From the NCBI RefSeq assembly GCF_017592555.1, contig NZ_JAGFNS010000005.1, positions 51,231 to 115,230 of the forward strand: a stretch of 64,000 nucleotides of DNA, given 5' to 3'. This DNA is from Actinoplanes flavus (GTDB lineage: Bacteria; Actinomycetota; Actinomycetes; Mycobacteriales; Micromonosporaceae). Below, piece after piece: positions 43,932 through 53,318 of the stretch. The notes beneath the pieces were generated by a model. It searched no databases. It was not told where the DNA came from and worked only from the letters and a program-made list of their open reading frames with translations. The position numbers were made by a program, and so were the translations under genes. Within the stretch, counting starts at the first letter, position 1, and each line of letters begins with the position of its first letter.

Positions 43932-45665
43932 CTATGGATCTTGAAGTGAATAGCCTGGCCCGGAAAGCATGGCGACCTTCTCGCGTACGGCGAGGACCAG
44001 CGCGAGTACAGGGGTGAGTACCTCATCAGCGGCCAATTCGGCCTCGACCTTACCGAGCAGCGTCGGCCAGAGCAGCCGCGCAAGTTCAGTCTTGTCCTGG
44101 GCCACTCGCGACTGGCCCATAGGAACCTTGATGTCGTCGTGCCGCGAACGGGCAGCGGCGAGGCCGGCACGAAGCTGCGTCTGCCAGGCAGGGTCGTCCA
44201 CGCCCAGCCGGTTCTGCTGGCGGGCAAGTTCGGTGATGGCCGGCACCAGCTCGTCATCGGTGAAATTGGCGAGTTCGTACTTGTCCTCGCCCCACACCCG
44301 TATCTCCACGAGATAGTCGAGATCCGCCTGCCCGATCCGGCCACCCTGCAGCCTGACTTCCTCCCGGATGGCGTTTTGCAGGTTGCGGCGTTCGGTGTCG
44401 CACTTCTCCTTGCTCGCGAACTTGTTCTCGGGATCCATCGCCAGGATCAGGGCTGTGGGAGTGCGGTCGATCAGTTGAGTGCCGTGGATCGTCTTGCCCA
44501 GCCGTGGCGCGATGCCGTAGCGGGCGATCAGATGCGCGTTGACCCGTGAGCCCTTGCCGAGTTGAACCCGTACCTGCTCGGGCCGCGACAGACCGAACTC
44601 GCTCAACAGCCGCGGCACGTGATCCAGTTCGGTCTCGCCCTCAACGATGAGCAGAACTCGGGGGTGCGGTGAGAGGCCGTAGGTGCCGAGAGCGCGTTCC
44701 AGAGAGTCGGCCTCTTCGGTGTGCGGGCCGATACGGTCGTGGAGCGGCTGCCACCATTCGGTGCCTTCAAGGCTCGGCAGCGGTTCCAGCTGACCGTCTG
44801 CGGCCAGGCTCTCGTGGGCGCGGAGTAGGACCTCGGCGCCGATGCGCAACCAGATGCAGTCGAGAGCGTCGCCCTTGAGTTTCGACCAGGCCCGGTAGCT
44901 GGCGTGCCGGACCAGCGGTAGCCAGTCGGCGAGTGGGTCTCGGTCTTTGGCGAGATGTAGCAGGGCTTCGGCTTCTCTGCGTAGATCGGCCGGGTCAAAC
45001 CCTGCGAGTTGTAGCAGCTCCAGAGTGTTCGACTGGTGCCGGACCTGCCACAGCGTGTCTTCTTGAGAGCCCGGAGGCAGTCGGATCTGACCCAGGACGC
45101 CGGACAGAAACCGAGGGGACAACACCGCCAGGGCGTAGACGCGTCGGCGGGTCCGTTCGACGCGTTCCCGATCGGGGCCGTCTCGCCAGCCGGCCTTGAT
45201 GATCTTGTACTGGTTGATGACCGAATGCAGATCGAGTAGCTGCCACGGCGAGTATGTGTACCCGTTCCACCAATGGCTGCCACTCCGGTGTGGGACGTCC
45301 GCCGGTCGGTGGTACGGCGGGACGTCAACGGTGTCATCCTTCTGCGGATCGCGCAGCTTGCCGTCCCGGGCCGCCTTGACAGTCCAGCCCCAGGGATTGT
45401 GGGCAGGCACCGGTGTTACCTCAATGCGCAGGTCCTCCCGCATGTCGTCGCATGCCCAGAACAGCGGAAGGAGCAACCCGAGCTCGTGATAGCGGCGAAG
45501 GCCGTCCACTGATACGTCGTGACCGCGTTGTTTCGCCTGCTTCACGAAGTCGTCGGTGCCGAGGAGTCCGTCTTGGGAGAAGACGAACGGAACCCGCAGC
45601 AACGCCAAAGGATCAGCGAGGGCCGGAGGTGCCTCGTCGGTGCTGGGCGGCGGAACATCGCTCAT
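43932..45665 (-). CDS. TOPRIM-motif protein with MerR-like N-terminus
   Basis: 577 residues. The start resembles a winged-helix segment (GHDVSVDGLRRYHELGLLLP). The middle carries VLLIVEGETELDHVPRLLSE, the acidic start of TOPRIM domains (VEGxTE), and later ALILAMDPENKF, which fits the second acidic motif. OLD-family nucleases have this domain behind an ATPase, but no Walker motifs are seen here. It may be a nuclease or a DNA-binding effector. No close family known to me. Likely defence or mobile-element gene. Confidence 0.6.
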   Translation of the reverse strand: MSDVPPPSTDEAPPALADPLALLRVPFVFSQDGLLGTDDFVKQAKQRGHDVSVDGLRRYHELGLLLPLFWACDDMREDLRIEVTPVPAHNPWGWTVKAARDGKLRDPQKDDTVDVPPYHRPADVPHRSGSHWWNGYTYSPWQLLDLHSVINQYKIIKAGWRDGPDRERVERTRRRVYALAVLSPRFLSGVLGQIRLPPGSQEDTLWQVRHQSNTLELLQLAGFDPADLRREAEALLHLAKDRDPLADWLPLVRHASYRAWSKLKGDALDCIWLRIGAEVLLRAHESLAADGQLEPLPSLEGTEWWQPLHDRIGPHTEEADSLERALGTYGLSPHPRVLLIVEGETELDHVPRLLSEFGLSRPEQVRVQLGKGSRVNAHLIARYGIAPRLGKTIHGTQLIDRTPTALILAMDPENKFASKEKCDTERRNLQNAIREEVRLQGGRIGQADLDYLVEIRVWGEDKYELANFTDDELVPAITELARQQNRLGVDDPAWQTQLRAGLAAARSRHDDIKVPMGQSRVAQDKTELARLLWPTLLGKVEAELAADEVLTPVLALVLAVREKVAMLSGPGYSLQDP

Positions 45666-46223
45666 CAGGCTGCGAGGTTAGCAACACCTCAACCGGAAAG
45701 CGGCCCCATGGCCATCAAGTGCGCGACCAGACACCGGCTCAGGGCGCCGCCCCGGACGACCTGACCGCGAGCCCGTTGAGCGGCCCAGAAGCATTGCCGC
45801 CTGTTGGAGATTGCCGACTGGCTCAGCGACCGCCAGCTGTTCTGCGCCGTTCCGCCCTCCAACGGGGATGTAACGACCTGCCGCCGGCCCTTGAGCCAGT
45901 GCCACCCCGCCGGGTAGGGATGATCCGGGAGGTGGGGAGGTGACGGCCCTGCTGAACCGATGTCACCGTGAAGCCCAGGGCGCAGCCGTGCTTCGCCGTA
46001 GGCAGGCGGTCGGCCTCCAGAGTGTCACCGACGTCGCTGGGTGCCTGGATGGTTCGTCGACGGTCGCTGAACAGACGGAATCTGGAGTGGCGTTACCAAC
46101 TCTCTACCCGCCTCGAACGTCCGTTCGATAGCCTGTTGAGCAGGGTTTTATGCCTGAGCTGACGCCTGACGTTACCGACTGTAGTGAGGTGAGTGCTGAT
46201 TCGATTGTGCGCAAGGAGGCATT
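45666..46223. other. Long intergenic region in accessory DNA
   Basis: About 560 bases of lower GC with short open frames on the plus strand that look unlike proteins. No repeats or hairpins stood out. Probably eroded sequence plus the promoter of the next gene. Confidence 0.45.
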
Positions 46224-46310
46224 ATGTACAACCATCGGATCATGCTCTCAGGGAGGACGCTAGATGGCTGGCCGTCACCACAGCGCGCCGGCAGTCTCCG
46301 TGAGCACTGA
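46224..46310 (+). CDS. Possible 28-residue leader peptide
   Basis: ATG 46224 sits five bases after a perfect AAGGAGG (46213-46219). It would encode MYNHRIMLSGRTLDGWPSPQ and eight more residues, ending inside the next gene. It may couple translation to the gene at 46264. Only the strong ribosome site supports it. Confidence 0.3.
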   Translation: MYNHRIMLSGRTLDGWPSPQRAGSLREH

Positions 46311-46860
46311 TCCGCAGCTCACCATGGCAGCCGACGTTCTAGGCTGGCAGGGGCACCTGGTATCCGATGTCACGTTGCTGGGAACCGTCACCTCCATGGT
46401 GGTTTCGTTCGACCATCAAGCGCACGCGCGCCGACTAGAAACCGGTGCCGCCCAACCGGTCCTCGACGCCGACACGCTGGCTATGTGGGAGTGGCCGCAA
46501 GCCCAAGGAGACTTCCCGCCGAGCGTGACCTCAGTAGTCGGTGTGCTAGCCAATCATGGACAAGCCGTCACAGCCCGCGTCAGCACCGCCCGTAAATGGC
46601 GCGGCTTCAGCGCCAGCGCGATCCTGCTGCCGGCCCGCAAGGCGTTCTCCCGCCAGCAGCAGCTCGAATGTGCCTACTCCGGCATCGCCGTGCTGGCCCC
46701 CGCCCGCGGACACGTGGAGCTTCTACATCACGGCAATCCTGACCGACTACCGTCCTCGCGACGTTCGGTGGCGGACAGATGGGTCGAGGAGCATCTGTAC
46801 GGGATGCTCCTGGCCCGCATGGAGTCAGCGGACGCGCTCCTTCCGGGCCACGGTCGATAG
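46264..46860 (+). CDS. Hypothetical protein
   Basis: 198 residues from ATG 46264, eight bases after GGGAGG. Not recognised. It has alternating beta-like and polar segments (HLVSDVTLLGTVTSMVVSF) and a conserved-looking C-terminal helix (DRWVEEHLYGMLLARMESA). Its last 36 bases overlap the convergent TGT-like gene. No cysteine pair or enzyme motif. Confidence 0.5.
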   Translation: MAGRHHSAPAVSVSTDPQLTMAADVLGWQGHLVSDVTLLGTVTSMVVSFDHQAHARRLETGAAQPVLDADTLAMWEWPQAQGDFPPSVTSVVGVLANHGQAVTARVSTARKWRGFSASAILLPARKAFSRQQQLECAYSGIAVLAPARGHVELLHHGNPDRLPSSRRSVADRWVEEHLYGMLLARMESADALLPGHGR

Positions 46861-47970
46861 CGCCTCCTGCCACCGCCGAAGAAATTTCGGAGGCTCAAAC
46901 CTGTCCGTTGTCGCTTCGACCTCCATGTGCCTGACCTGAGCCTGCTGGCAGTGAGCCTGCCAGCTCGCCAACCGCTGAGCGCGGGTGGACCCGGGTGTCA
47001 GAAGCTTCTCGCGAACCTTCAACAGGGCATTCACCGAGTGAACGAAGGCCAGTTCCTCTTGCCGTTCGTCAGCGTGCAGCGACAACAGGCTGATGGGAAC
47101 GCGTAGGCACGCATCGCAGTCGCATTGCCAAAGAACATCGTCAGGATCGGCCTTCGCCGCAAAAAGGATCTTCTCCAAGTTGATGTAGGCCAGGCACTCC
47201 TTGATGACCGCCGCGATCATCGGCGACTCGTCGTGCCCACCACCACCGCCGCCTTCCTTGACGGGGTAGAGATGCCGCAATGCCGTGGTCGTGCCGACCG
47301 CGGCAGCGAGGGCTCCCGAACACAGCGAGCCCACTGCCGAGATGTCACACCGCAGCAGCAGCACCGGCGGCCCGGCCGAGATGATCTGCATCAGCGCCGC
47401 GGCCACCCCGACAAGACTGAACGGATCCTTCTCGTACTCCAGCACCAGCGCGACGGGGACCTCGACGTCGGCGAGCTTCGCGACCAGCATCTTCCTGGAG
47501 GCGGGATTGCGAAGCCACGACAAGTGCAACGGCAACAAGGCGATCGCATCACCAAGACCCGCGGCACGCTCCAGGATGCTGTCGATGCCGGCGCCGTCTC
47601 CTTCCGCCACGTATCCGGAATCGGTCAGCACAGGAAGCCCCAGCTCACGTTGACGCCCGATCCAGGTCGCGTCGAACTCGGCCGATGCCGGAATCCGGTT
47701 CTTTCCCGCATACCGCGAGGCATCCAGCAGCAGCGGACGCCCGAAGCCGAGCTTCTCCCGCAAGTGCCGCGCCGCACCGAACGCGTCGACCTGACCGGCA
47801 TACCCGCGATGTCCCGCGGCCGTGATGACCAACCCGCAGTTGTCAGTGTCAGCAGTGTGCGCGGCGGGAAGCGCCTGCTGGCTCTCGCACTGGATCAACA
47901 ACGCCTCATGCAAAGGCGCTACGAAGTCCGGAACCTGGCGTGCCTCGGCGGGGGAGTCGGAAGAAGTCAC
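46825..47970 (-). CDS. Protein with tRNA-guanine-transglycosylase-like zinc motif
   Basis: 381 residues from GTG 47970, overlapping the XRE-ImmA stop by four bases. The C-terminal part has WQCDCDACLR followed 22 residues later by FVHSVNALLKVREKL. C-x-C-xx-C...H-N-like spacing plus a long helix is how tRNA-guanine transglycosylases bind zinc. The N-terminal ~280 residues could form a TIM barrel (LLLDASRYAGKNRIPASAEF, VALVLEYEKD, VLLLRCDISAVGSLCS). The usual TGT catalytic aspartates were not identified, so the match is partial. Confidence 0.5.
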   Translation of the reverse strand: MTSSDSPAEARQVPDFVAPLHEALLIQCESQQALPAAHTADTDNCGLVITAAGHRGYAGQVDAFGAARHLREKLGFGRPLLLDASRYAGKNRIPASAEFDATWIGRQRELGLPVLTDSGYVAEGDGAGIDSILERAAGLGDAIALLPLHLSWLRNPASRKMLVAKLADVEVPVALVLEYEKDPFSLVGVAAALMQIISAGPPVLLLRCDISAVGSLCSGALAAAVGTTTALRHLYPVKEGGGGGGHDESPMIAAVIKECLAYINLEKILFAAKADPDDVLWQCDCDACLRVPISLLSLHADERQEELAFVHSVNALLKVREKLLTPGSTRAQRLASWQAHCQQAQVRHMEVEATTDRFEPPKFLRRWQEALSTVARKERVR

Positions 47971-49058
47971 GCCACGGCACCTGCCGTGCTGGAGTCGCCC
48001 GCTCGGCGATGCCTCATGTAGTGGTGTTCGAACGGCTCCGGCAGCATCAGCGCCACACCGGCAACAGTCGGTACGGAACGCTGCAGTTTGTCGAGATGGG
48101 CGTCAACGGCGGTATCGATCAACTGTGGGTTCTCCTCGGGGAGGACGCCGGGCTCCACCAGGCGCCAGCCAAGCGTGTTCAGTCTCATCCGAAACGCCCG
48201 ATGAGTTCCCTCATCGATGGTGCCAGAGCGTTTAGCGATCTCGATCAGGGCCGCTATCGACACACCCCAATGTAGTTTGAGGTTAATCAGCGGCCGAAAG
48301 TCACGTTCCGTCAATCCTGTCAGGAAGGGACGTATCGCGCTCTCGGGCGCGAGCAGTTCACGTGCGAAGTGATTCGCCTCGTCCTCGACGAGGTCCTCAC
48401 CGGTTGACACCTGCCAGCCATGGAGGACCAGATGGCCGGCCTCATGCGCAACGCTGAAACGCTGCCGATCGACAGGCAACGCCGTGTTGATGACGATGAT
48501 CGGTCGTCGACCCGGCACGCGCAAGCTCACACCATCCTGAGCATCCGTCCCGAGATCACGCCGGACAACGACGATACCGAAAGCCTCGACCAGCCGGATC
48601 ACGTCCGGCACCGGCGCGTTGCGCCTGAGGCCGGCCTCTCCGCGGACACGCTGCGCCGCCTCCGCGGGATCGAATCTCTCCACCGGCAGATCCGGAAGCT
48701 CAACTTCCGGTGCGGAGGTCGCATCCTCCAGCAGGCGAGTAGCCGACAAGCTGACCAGCTGAGTTAATCCCTCTACGCGCCGTGCGCTTCCCGCGGTAAG
48801 TCGGCTGCGCCGGCGCCGATGATGCACGCACGAGACCCCCGTGCCGAAGTGCGGATCACGGACCGCAAGCAGGTCGACCGGCACCTCCAGCGCGGAGGCG
48901 ACCGCAGTCAGTGCTTCGCCCTCGATCTCGGCCTGCCCACTCTCGACCTTGGACAGGTATCCCTGAGACAGCCCCGATGCCTCGGCGAGTCTGGCCTGAG
49001 TCCACGCTGTGCCTTTGGCCTGCCGTACCACCGCCAGTGTCGGTCCGCTCCCGCGCAT
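47967..49058 (-). CDS. XRE-family regulator with ImmA/IrrE metallopeptidase domain
   Basis: 363 residues from ATG 49058, five bases after AAGGAGGT. Residues 1-75 form an XRE helix-turn-helix (TQARLAEASGLSQGYLSKVE). The second half has FSVAHEAGHLVLHGW, the HExxH zinc site of ImmA/IrrE peptidases, followed by EDEANHFARELLAPESAI. Such proteins cleave or derepress partner regulators under stress, often in mobile elements. It is translationally coupled to the TGT-like gene, so the pair likely acts together. Confidence 0.88.
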   Translation of the reverse strand: MRGSGPTLAVVRQAKGTAWTQARLAEASGLSQGYLSKVESGQAEIEGEALTAVASALEVPVDLLAVRDPHFGTGVSCVHHRRRRSRLTAGSARRVEGLTQLVSLSATRLLEDATSAPEVELPDLPVERFDPAEAAQRVRGEAGLRRNAPVPDVIRLVEAFGIVVVRRDLGTDAQDGVSLRVPGRRPIIVINTALPVDRQRFSVAHEAGHLVLHGWQVSTGEDLVEDEANHFARELLAPESAIRPFLTGLTERDFRPLINLKLHWGVSIAALIEIAKRSGTIDEGTHRAFRMRLNTLGWRLVEPGVLPEENPQLIDTAVDAHLDKLQRSVPTVAGVALMLPEPFEHHYMRHRRAGDSSTAGAVA

Positions 49059-49421
49059 ATTCACCTCCTTGACGATCCCCTGTGGTCTGACTGAGAGTAA
49101 CACGGCTTCCTTGAAATATTCCTAGATCATTCTCGCAGTATTCGTGGATCGACGCCTTCGCATCCGTGCGGCATCTCCAGCTCGTCAAACCGTCCGGGCC
49201 AGCCCAGCCCGAAACCCGCCGACGGCATGACCATCGAGCTTCCCGCCGGTGCGCCGTGCAGCGACTCCGCTGGAAGTTCCGTGAACAGACAACGCGAACG
49301 CCCGAGCCCACCGCACCTTGCAAAACGCTTCGGGCACTACCTGCACGACCGGAGGCCCATCAGAGGCTCGCGGACTCCCGGGATAAGCCGTTGGCCGTCA
49401 GGTGCGGCTTATGCTGCCGTC

Positions 49422-50357
49422 ATGGACGAAGCACGGCGCCGGTTCATGATCACCGCTGAAGTGCTGGTCGAGGTCACCGATGCGGCTACCTTGCGCGGAG
49501 CAGCGCTCGATCGCGTTGCCGAGGCCGGGTTTGTCGCTGATGGCGACCGTAGCGCCGATCAGGTCCGTGCCGCTGAACGCGATAACGTGAATGCCGACGT
49601 TGCGGCGGCCCTGGACTGGATTGTCGACGCTGATGCGATCGTCGAGGACGCAGCGGGGGCCGAGGTGGTCGCCTCGACCGTATCGGTCGATGACCAAGGC
49701 GCAGTCGATGCCGGTGCTGAAGGAATGCCGGACTTCGCGGCCCTGTTTCCTGTCTGTCACTGCGGGGCGGACGACTGCGACGACTGCTCCGGTTATCAGA
49801 TGACACCCCGGTCGGCGGCGATCCTGTGGGCCGTCGCCCACCTGCACGCCGATTTCGCTTACGACGACGTCCAGCAGTTCGGCGATACTCCGGTGTCAGA
49901 GAAGGACGGCGGGTGGGCGGCGTTCGCCGACTACCCGCGGATCACCTGGGGTCAGGATGCGGTGTGGCGGCGCCAGGCGGCCCGCGCCTTCGACGACCTG
50001 GCCGCGGACCTCGCCGCCGGCCAGCTGCCGCTGGCTACCTGCCCGGGCGAGGAGATGGCCATGCACCTGATGCTGCGGTCCGCGCAGGGAGCCGCGGCGG
50101 ACGGCTGGGGCGTACCGCCCGAGAAGTTGAGCTTGTTGCCCGGTCATGAGGACGACTTCGATTGGGATCTTGCCGTGGATGTGCTGCTGCAGGACGAGGA
50201 CATTCTGCATCTGTTCGACGAGCAGTTGGACGGTATCGAGGACCCGGAGTCGGAGGAGAATCAGCGCTTCCGGATCGGTGACTACCGGCCCGAGGCCTGG
50301 TTCAGGCCCTTCCAGAACGCCACGCCACGCGATGGGCGACGGCCCTTCCGCCGATAA
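49422..50357 (+). CDS. Hypothetical protein
   Basis: 311 residues from ATG 49422; an open frame reaches back to 49227 but that part is low-complexity. It begins MDEARRRFMITAEVLVEVTD and contains a short Cys/His cluster (VCHCGADDCDDCSGYQ) that may bind metal. The C-terminal half is acidic (LDGIEDPESEENQRF). No family recognised. No good ribosome site is visible. It precedes the integrase on the same strand. Confidence 0.55.
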   Translation: MDEARRRFMITAEVLVEVTDAATLRGAALDRVAEAGFVADGDRSADQVRAAERDNVNADVAAALDWIVDADAIVEDAAGAEVVASTVSVDDQGAVDAGAEGMPDFAALFPVCHCGADDCDDCSGYQMTPRSAAILWAVAHLHADFAYDDVQQFGDTPVSEKDGGWAAFADYPRITWGQDAVWRRQAARAFDDLAADLAAGQLPLATCPGEEMAMHLMLRSAQGAAADGWGVPPEKLSLLPGHEDDFDWDLAVDVLLQDEDILHLFDEQLDGIEDPESEENQRFRIGDYRPEAWFRPFQNATPRDGRRPFRR

Positions 50358-50688
50358 TCGGACCAACCCGCCTCGTACACGTCGCAGTATGCGGCCAGCC
50401 GATGGCGCTCACCGCAAAGCCCGGAGCGCGAGGCTTCCCGGTCGTCGGATTCTGTCGCGGTGCTGCTCTGCATGGCGATCGAGGGCAAACGTTATCCGCC
50501 ATCGAGCAAGCAACATGATGCTGTGTTCTCGGGATCAGGTAGCCAAGACCCCGGCATCAAGCTGTCCTCACGTCGTCCGATCGAGTGACACGTAGCGCTC
50601 GATCCATCACGACCTATTGATCGCCTCGTTGGTCAAAGTGAAGACTCCTCTTATCTGGGAGTCGTTCTCGAAAGCCGAGGTGCGGATC
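50358..50688. other. Intergenic region before integrase
   Basis: About 330 bases; no supported gene. The integrase frame is open from 50617 but the part before 50689 is not conserved in type. Confidence 0.4.
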
Positions 50689-51789
50689 ATGTCCGATACC
50701 AGCGCGATCGTTCAAGACAAGGTGACAGGGACATTCGGGTTCCGTCTGGAACTCGGTCACGACAGCAACGGTGCCCGGATGCAGGCGCGGCGGACCGGGT
50801 TCGTCACAGAGAAGGCCGCGAAGACGGTGTACGACCGGTTGTGCCGGCAGCGTGATGCCCGGCAGGCCAGGCCGCGGCAGAACGACACCACGCAGATGGT
50901 GTGTGAGGGGTGGTTGCTGTCGCGGGAGCAGGAACTGGAGCCGAACACCAGCTACAACTATCGGTGGTTGCTGGGTTTGATCTACCCGTACATCGGCAAG
51001 GTGCGGGCGTGCCGGCTCAGCGCGCGGATGGTGGAGCGCGCCTACCGAGATCTGGAAGCCGACGGCTACTCCCGGACGACGTTGCGGACGTTGGACCTGG
51101 TGCTGGCGAAGGTGTTCACCGAACAACTCGGCCGGACGCTGGGGGCCCGCAAGCCCCGGGAGAGTGATGACGAGCGGCCCGTCTGGACGCTGGCCGAGGC
51201 GCGCCGGTTCGGTGACTACGTTCGCGGGAATCAACTGTTCCCGTTGTGGCGGCTGCTGCTGGTGACCGGGCTGCGGCGCGGGGAGTTGTGCGGGCTGCGG
51301 TGCGGTGATCTGGAACCGGTGCAGGGCACGCTGACGGTGCGCCGGCAGATCGTGGTGGAAGATCCGGGCAGCCGCATCCGGGTGAAGCCGCCCAAGTCGC
51401 ACAACGGCAAACGCACCCTGGTCCTCGACCCGCTCACGCTGGGCCTCCTGACCGGGGTGGCGGCGAATCGTGGGACGGCTTCGCAATATCTGTTCACCGG
51501 CCGTACCGGTCGGCCGTTGCGGCCGGACAATCTCACCGACCGGTTCAACAAGCTCGCGGTGGCTGCCGGGGTACGCCCGATCGGGCCGCATCAGATCCGG
51601 CATCTGACGGCGTCGGCATTGTTCGACGCCGGGTACGGCGTTCATGAGGTCGCCGAACGCCTCGGCCATGATCCGGCCACTTTGATGCGCTACTACACCC
51701 GGGTCAGTGCCGCCCGCCGGTTGCAGGCCAGCGGCCGTATCGCTGAACTGGTCATGTCCGCGCCCTCGCCGGCGGTCGCCGACACGTGA
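50689..51789 (+). CDS. Tyrosine site-specific integrase
   Basis: 366 residues from ATG 50689 (an in-frame start at 50617 would add 24). An N-terminal SAM-like core-binding domain (GWLLSREQELEPNTSYNYRW) is followed by the catalytic domain with the conserved residues: Arg in VTGLRRGELCGL, the HQIRHLTA box (H-x-x-R), LGHDPATLMRYYTRV with His and the nucleophile Tyr. It is probably functional. The attachment site is about 400 bases further on, in a tRNA-Pro fragment, the usual layout for integrative elements of actinomycetes. Confidence 0.92.
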   Translation: MSDTSAIVQDKVTGTFGFRLELGHDSNGARMQARRTGFVTEKAAKTVYDRLCRQRDARQARPRQNDTTQMVCEGWLLSREQELEPNTSYNYRWLLGLIYPYIGKVRACRLSARMVERAYRDLEADGYSRTTLRTLDLVLAKVFTEQLGRTLGARKPRESDDERPVWTLAEARRFGDYVRGNQLFPLWRLLLVTGLRRGELCGLRCGDLEPVQGTLTVRRQIVVEDPGSRIRVKPPKSHNGKRTLVLDPLTLGLLTGVAANRGTASQYLFTGRTGRPLRPDNLTDRFNKLAVAAGVRPIGPHQIRHLTASALFDAGYGVHEVAERLGHDPATLMRYYTRVSAARRLQASGRIAELVMSAPSPAVADT

Positions 51790-52191
51790 ACACGAAAAGG
51801 GGAGTAGCACGCTATTCTGGAAACCGGCGAGCGCTATCGGGAAGAGCCGGGCAAATGCTGGTGGGGGAGAAGCGGTCTTCTCATGACCTGTCAAGTGGCC
51901 ATCGATTCCGCCGTTTCTGACGCCTCGATGCCGTTCCGGATTCGCGGTTCCGGACAGAAGTCGAATCCTCCCACGTCCGCGGTAGGGTGCCGTCGTTTTC
52001 GCGCGAATCGGCAATTGTTCCGGACCGGCTGGCAGGTGCCGCACTTGATTCGGCGTGGTCACATGCCTGGTCACAGCCTTGATCAACATCTCCGGGATTG
52101 GTTGAAATCGGACGGCATGGCGGTGTCGTTCTGTCCGGATCTGCGTATGAAATAGCACAGGTTGATGTTACTTAACACAATCGTTATATAG
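51790..52191. other. Integrase-att intergenic region
   Basis: About 400 bases, AT-richer toward the end. No convincing gene: a frame at 51883-52155 has an unusual composition and no ribosome site. It may contain integrase arm sites. Confidence 0.4.
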
Positions 52192-52233
52192 CTGGGGGTC
52201 AAGGGGTCGCAGGTTCAAATCCTGTTAGCCCGA
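52192..52233 (+). repeat. tRNA-Pro(GGG) 3' fragment, attachment site
   Basis: Starts inside the anticodon loop (CTGGGGG, anticodon GGG), then TCAAG, the T-arm GCAGG-TTCAAAT-CCTGT and the acceptor strand TAGCCCG. The 5' half of the tRNA is missing. This is the displaced end left by integration into tRNA-Pro, a known target of actinomycete integrative elements such as pSAM2. The intact tRNA should lie at the other end, outside the window. Confidence 0.85.
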
Positions 52234-52241
52234 CGCAGGCC

Positions 52242-52274
52242 AGAGGGCATATCCGATCGATGGATATGCCCTCT
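52242..52274. terminator. Perfect 13-bp terminator after tRNA fragment
   Basis: AGAGGGCATATCC (52242-52254) with GGATATGCCCTCT (52262-52274), loop of seven, followed by CTGCTTTCTGG. Probably the original tRNA-Pro terminator. Confidence 0.85.
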
Positions 52275-52301
52275 CTGCTTTCTGGGTGACTAACTGAGTG
52301 A

Positions 52302-52540
52302 CTAAGCCTCAGGGGTGTCACCAGGACCGATGATCCGGTCCATGGTTACCGCCCCGTTCAGTAGGACGGTCCGCAGTTGATGGCGGTGAACGGCTTCGGT
52401 GATCGAGGTGCCGGAATGCCCACAGAGGTCGGCGATTTCCTCGATGCTCATCCCGTTGTCCGACAACAGCGAGACGAGGCTGTGCCGCAATTCGCGTGCC
52501 GTCCAGTAGGCCCAACCTGCCTCCGGCGGGCAGGACCTGC
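52302..52540 (-). pseudogene. Tyrosine integrase C-terminal remnant
   Basis: The minus strand gives WTARELRHSLVSLLSDNG, then IEEIADLCGHSGTSITEAVH and RHQLRTVLLNGAVTMDRI, the end of a second tyrosine recombinase (H-x-x-R as ELRHS, GHS, and a His-containing RHQ segment in place of the usual Tyr context). Only about 75 residues remain, and the frame fades upstream of 52540. It is unrelated to the intact integrase at 50689 and lies between the two tRNA-Pro fragments. Confidence 0.75.
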
Positions 52541-52964
52541 CGGCCCTGTATCCGGGGAAGGCCTCCGGCGGCCAGAGTTACCCGCCCTGGACCCGGGCGG
52601 CTCTGGGATGCCCAACCCCAGCGACGACCCCTCGCACACCGGGAGGCGGGCAGACGCGGCACAGCAGGGCGTTGCCTGCGCGACGGGATGCCACTCCAGT
52701 CAGGAGACCCCAGCTTTGCTTCATTCGTGGCCCGGTCGATCGCGAAGATCATCGGGCGCAACCAGGGTGCAGCCCAGCCCAGAACCCTGTAAGACGAAGA
52801 AGATCGATGGCAACTCCCGGCGCACGCCAGACGGCCTTTCGGCCCCGTTCCCAGGTCGGTGCTTCCCCGCGTTCGGTTCGAGACGAACCATTGCACGAAT
52901 GCCTGGTGTTGGCCCTGACCAGAGGTATGCGATCCTCCGTACCCGCACTCTGAGGGAGATCGCC

Positions 52965-53198
52965 ATGCCAGTCATTCAGGACCGCGTCGTGCACAGCGCC
53001 TGGCGCCATCGCGGCCAGCCGGACCGGATTCACTTCATCGTCAAGCGGGCTGACGGCAGTAAGCGGCGACTCTGGGTGGGGGAGGGCCACTTCCTGTACG
53101 AGATTCTTGACAGCCACCTTCTTGCGCAGGGTTACACCGGACCTGCTGGCGAAGGCGTAGATCCTGATGAGACTGAGGCCGGAGAGCAGGCGGAGTAA
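52965..53198 (+). CDS. Small hypothetical protein
   Basis: 77 residues from ATG 52965, six bases after AGGGAG. It reads MPVIQDRVVHSAWRHRGQPD, then IHFIVKRADGSKRRLWVGEG and an acidic tail (DPDETEAGEQAE). A compact alpha/beta protein by appearance; function unknown. It lies between the two tRNA-Pro fragments, so it probably came with an element. Confidence 0.55.
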   Translation: MPVIQDRVVHSAWRHRGQPDRIHFIVKRADGSKRRLWVGEGHFLYEILDSHLLAQGYTGPAGEGVDPDETEAGEQAE

Positions 53199-53318
53199 GC
53201 GGTCGGCGGATATTCTGAGGTCGCTCGGCAGGTTTGGAGAAACCTCAGAATCATGTAGCCCACCGTCCTGCCCGGGAGTTTGTGCACCTGTGCTGGTCCC
53301 GAAACTCATTTGACGCTG

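Noticed and set aside
51883..52155. Possible 90-residue protein after the integrase
   Set aside because: No ribosome site, unusual composition and a position between integrase and att site; more likely non-coding.
52192..52233. Intact tRNA gene
   Set aside because: Only the part from the anticodon loop onward is present; no D-arm or 5' acceptor strand lies upstream.
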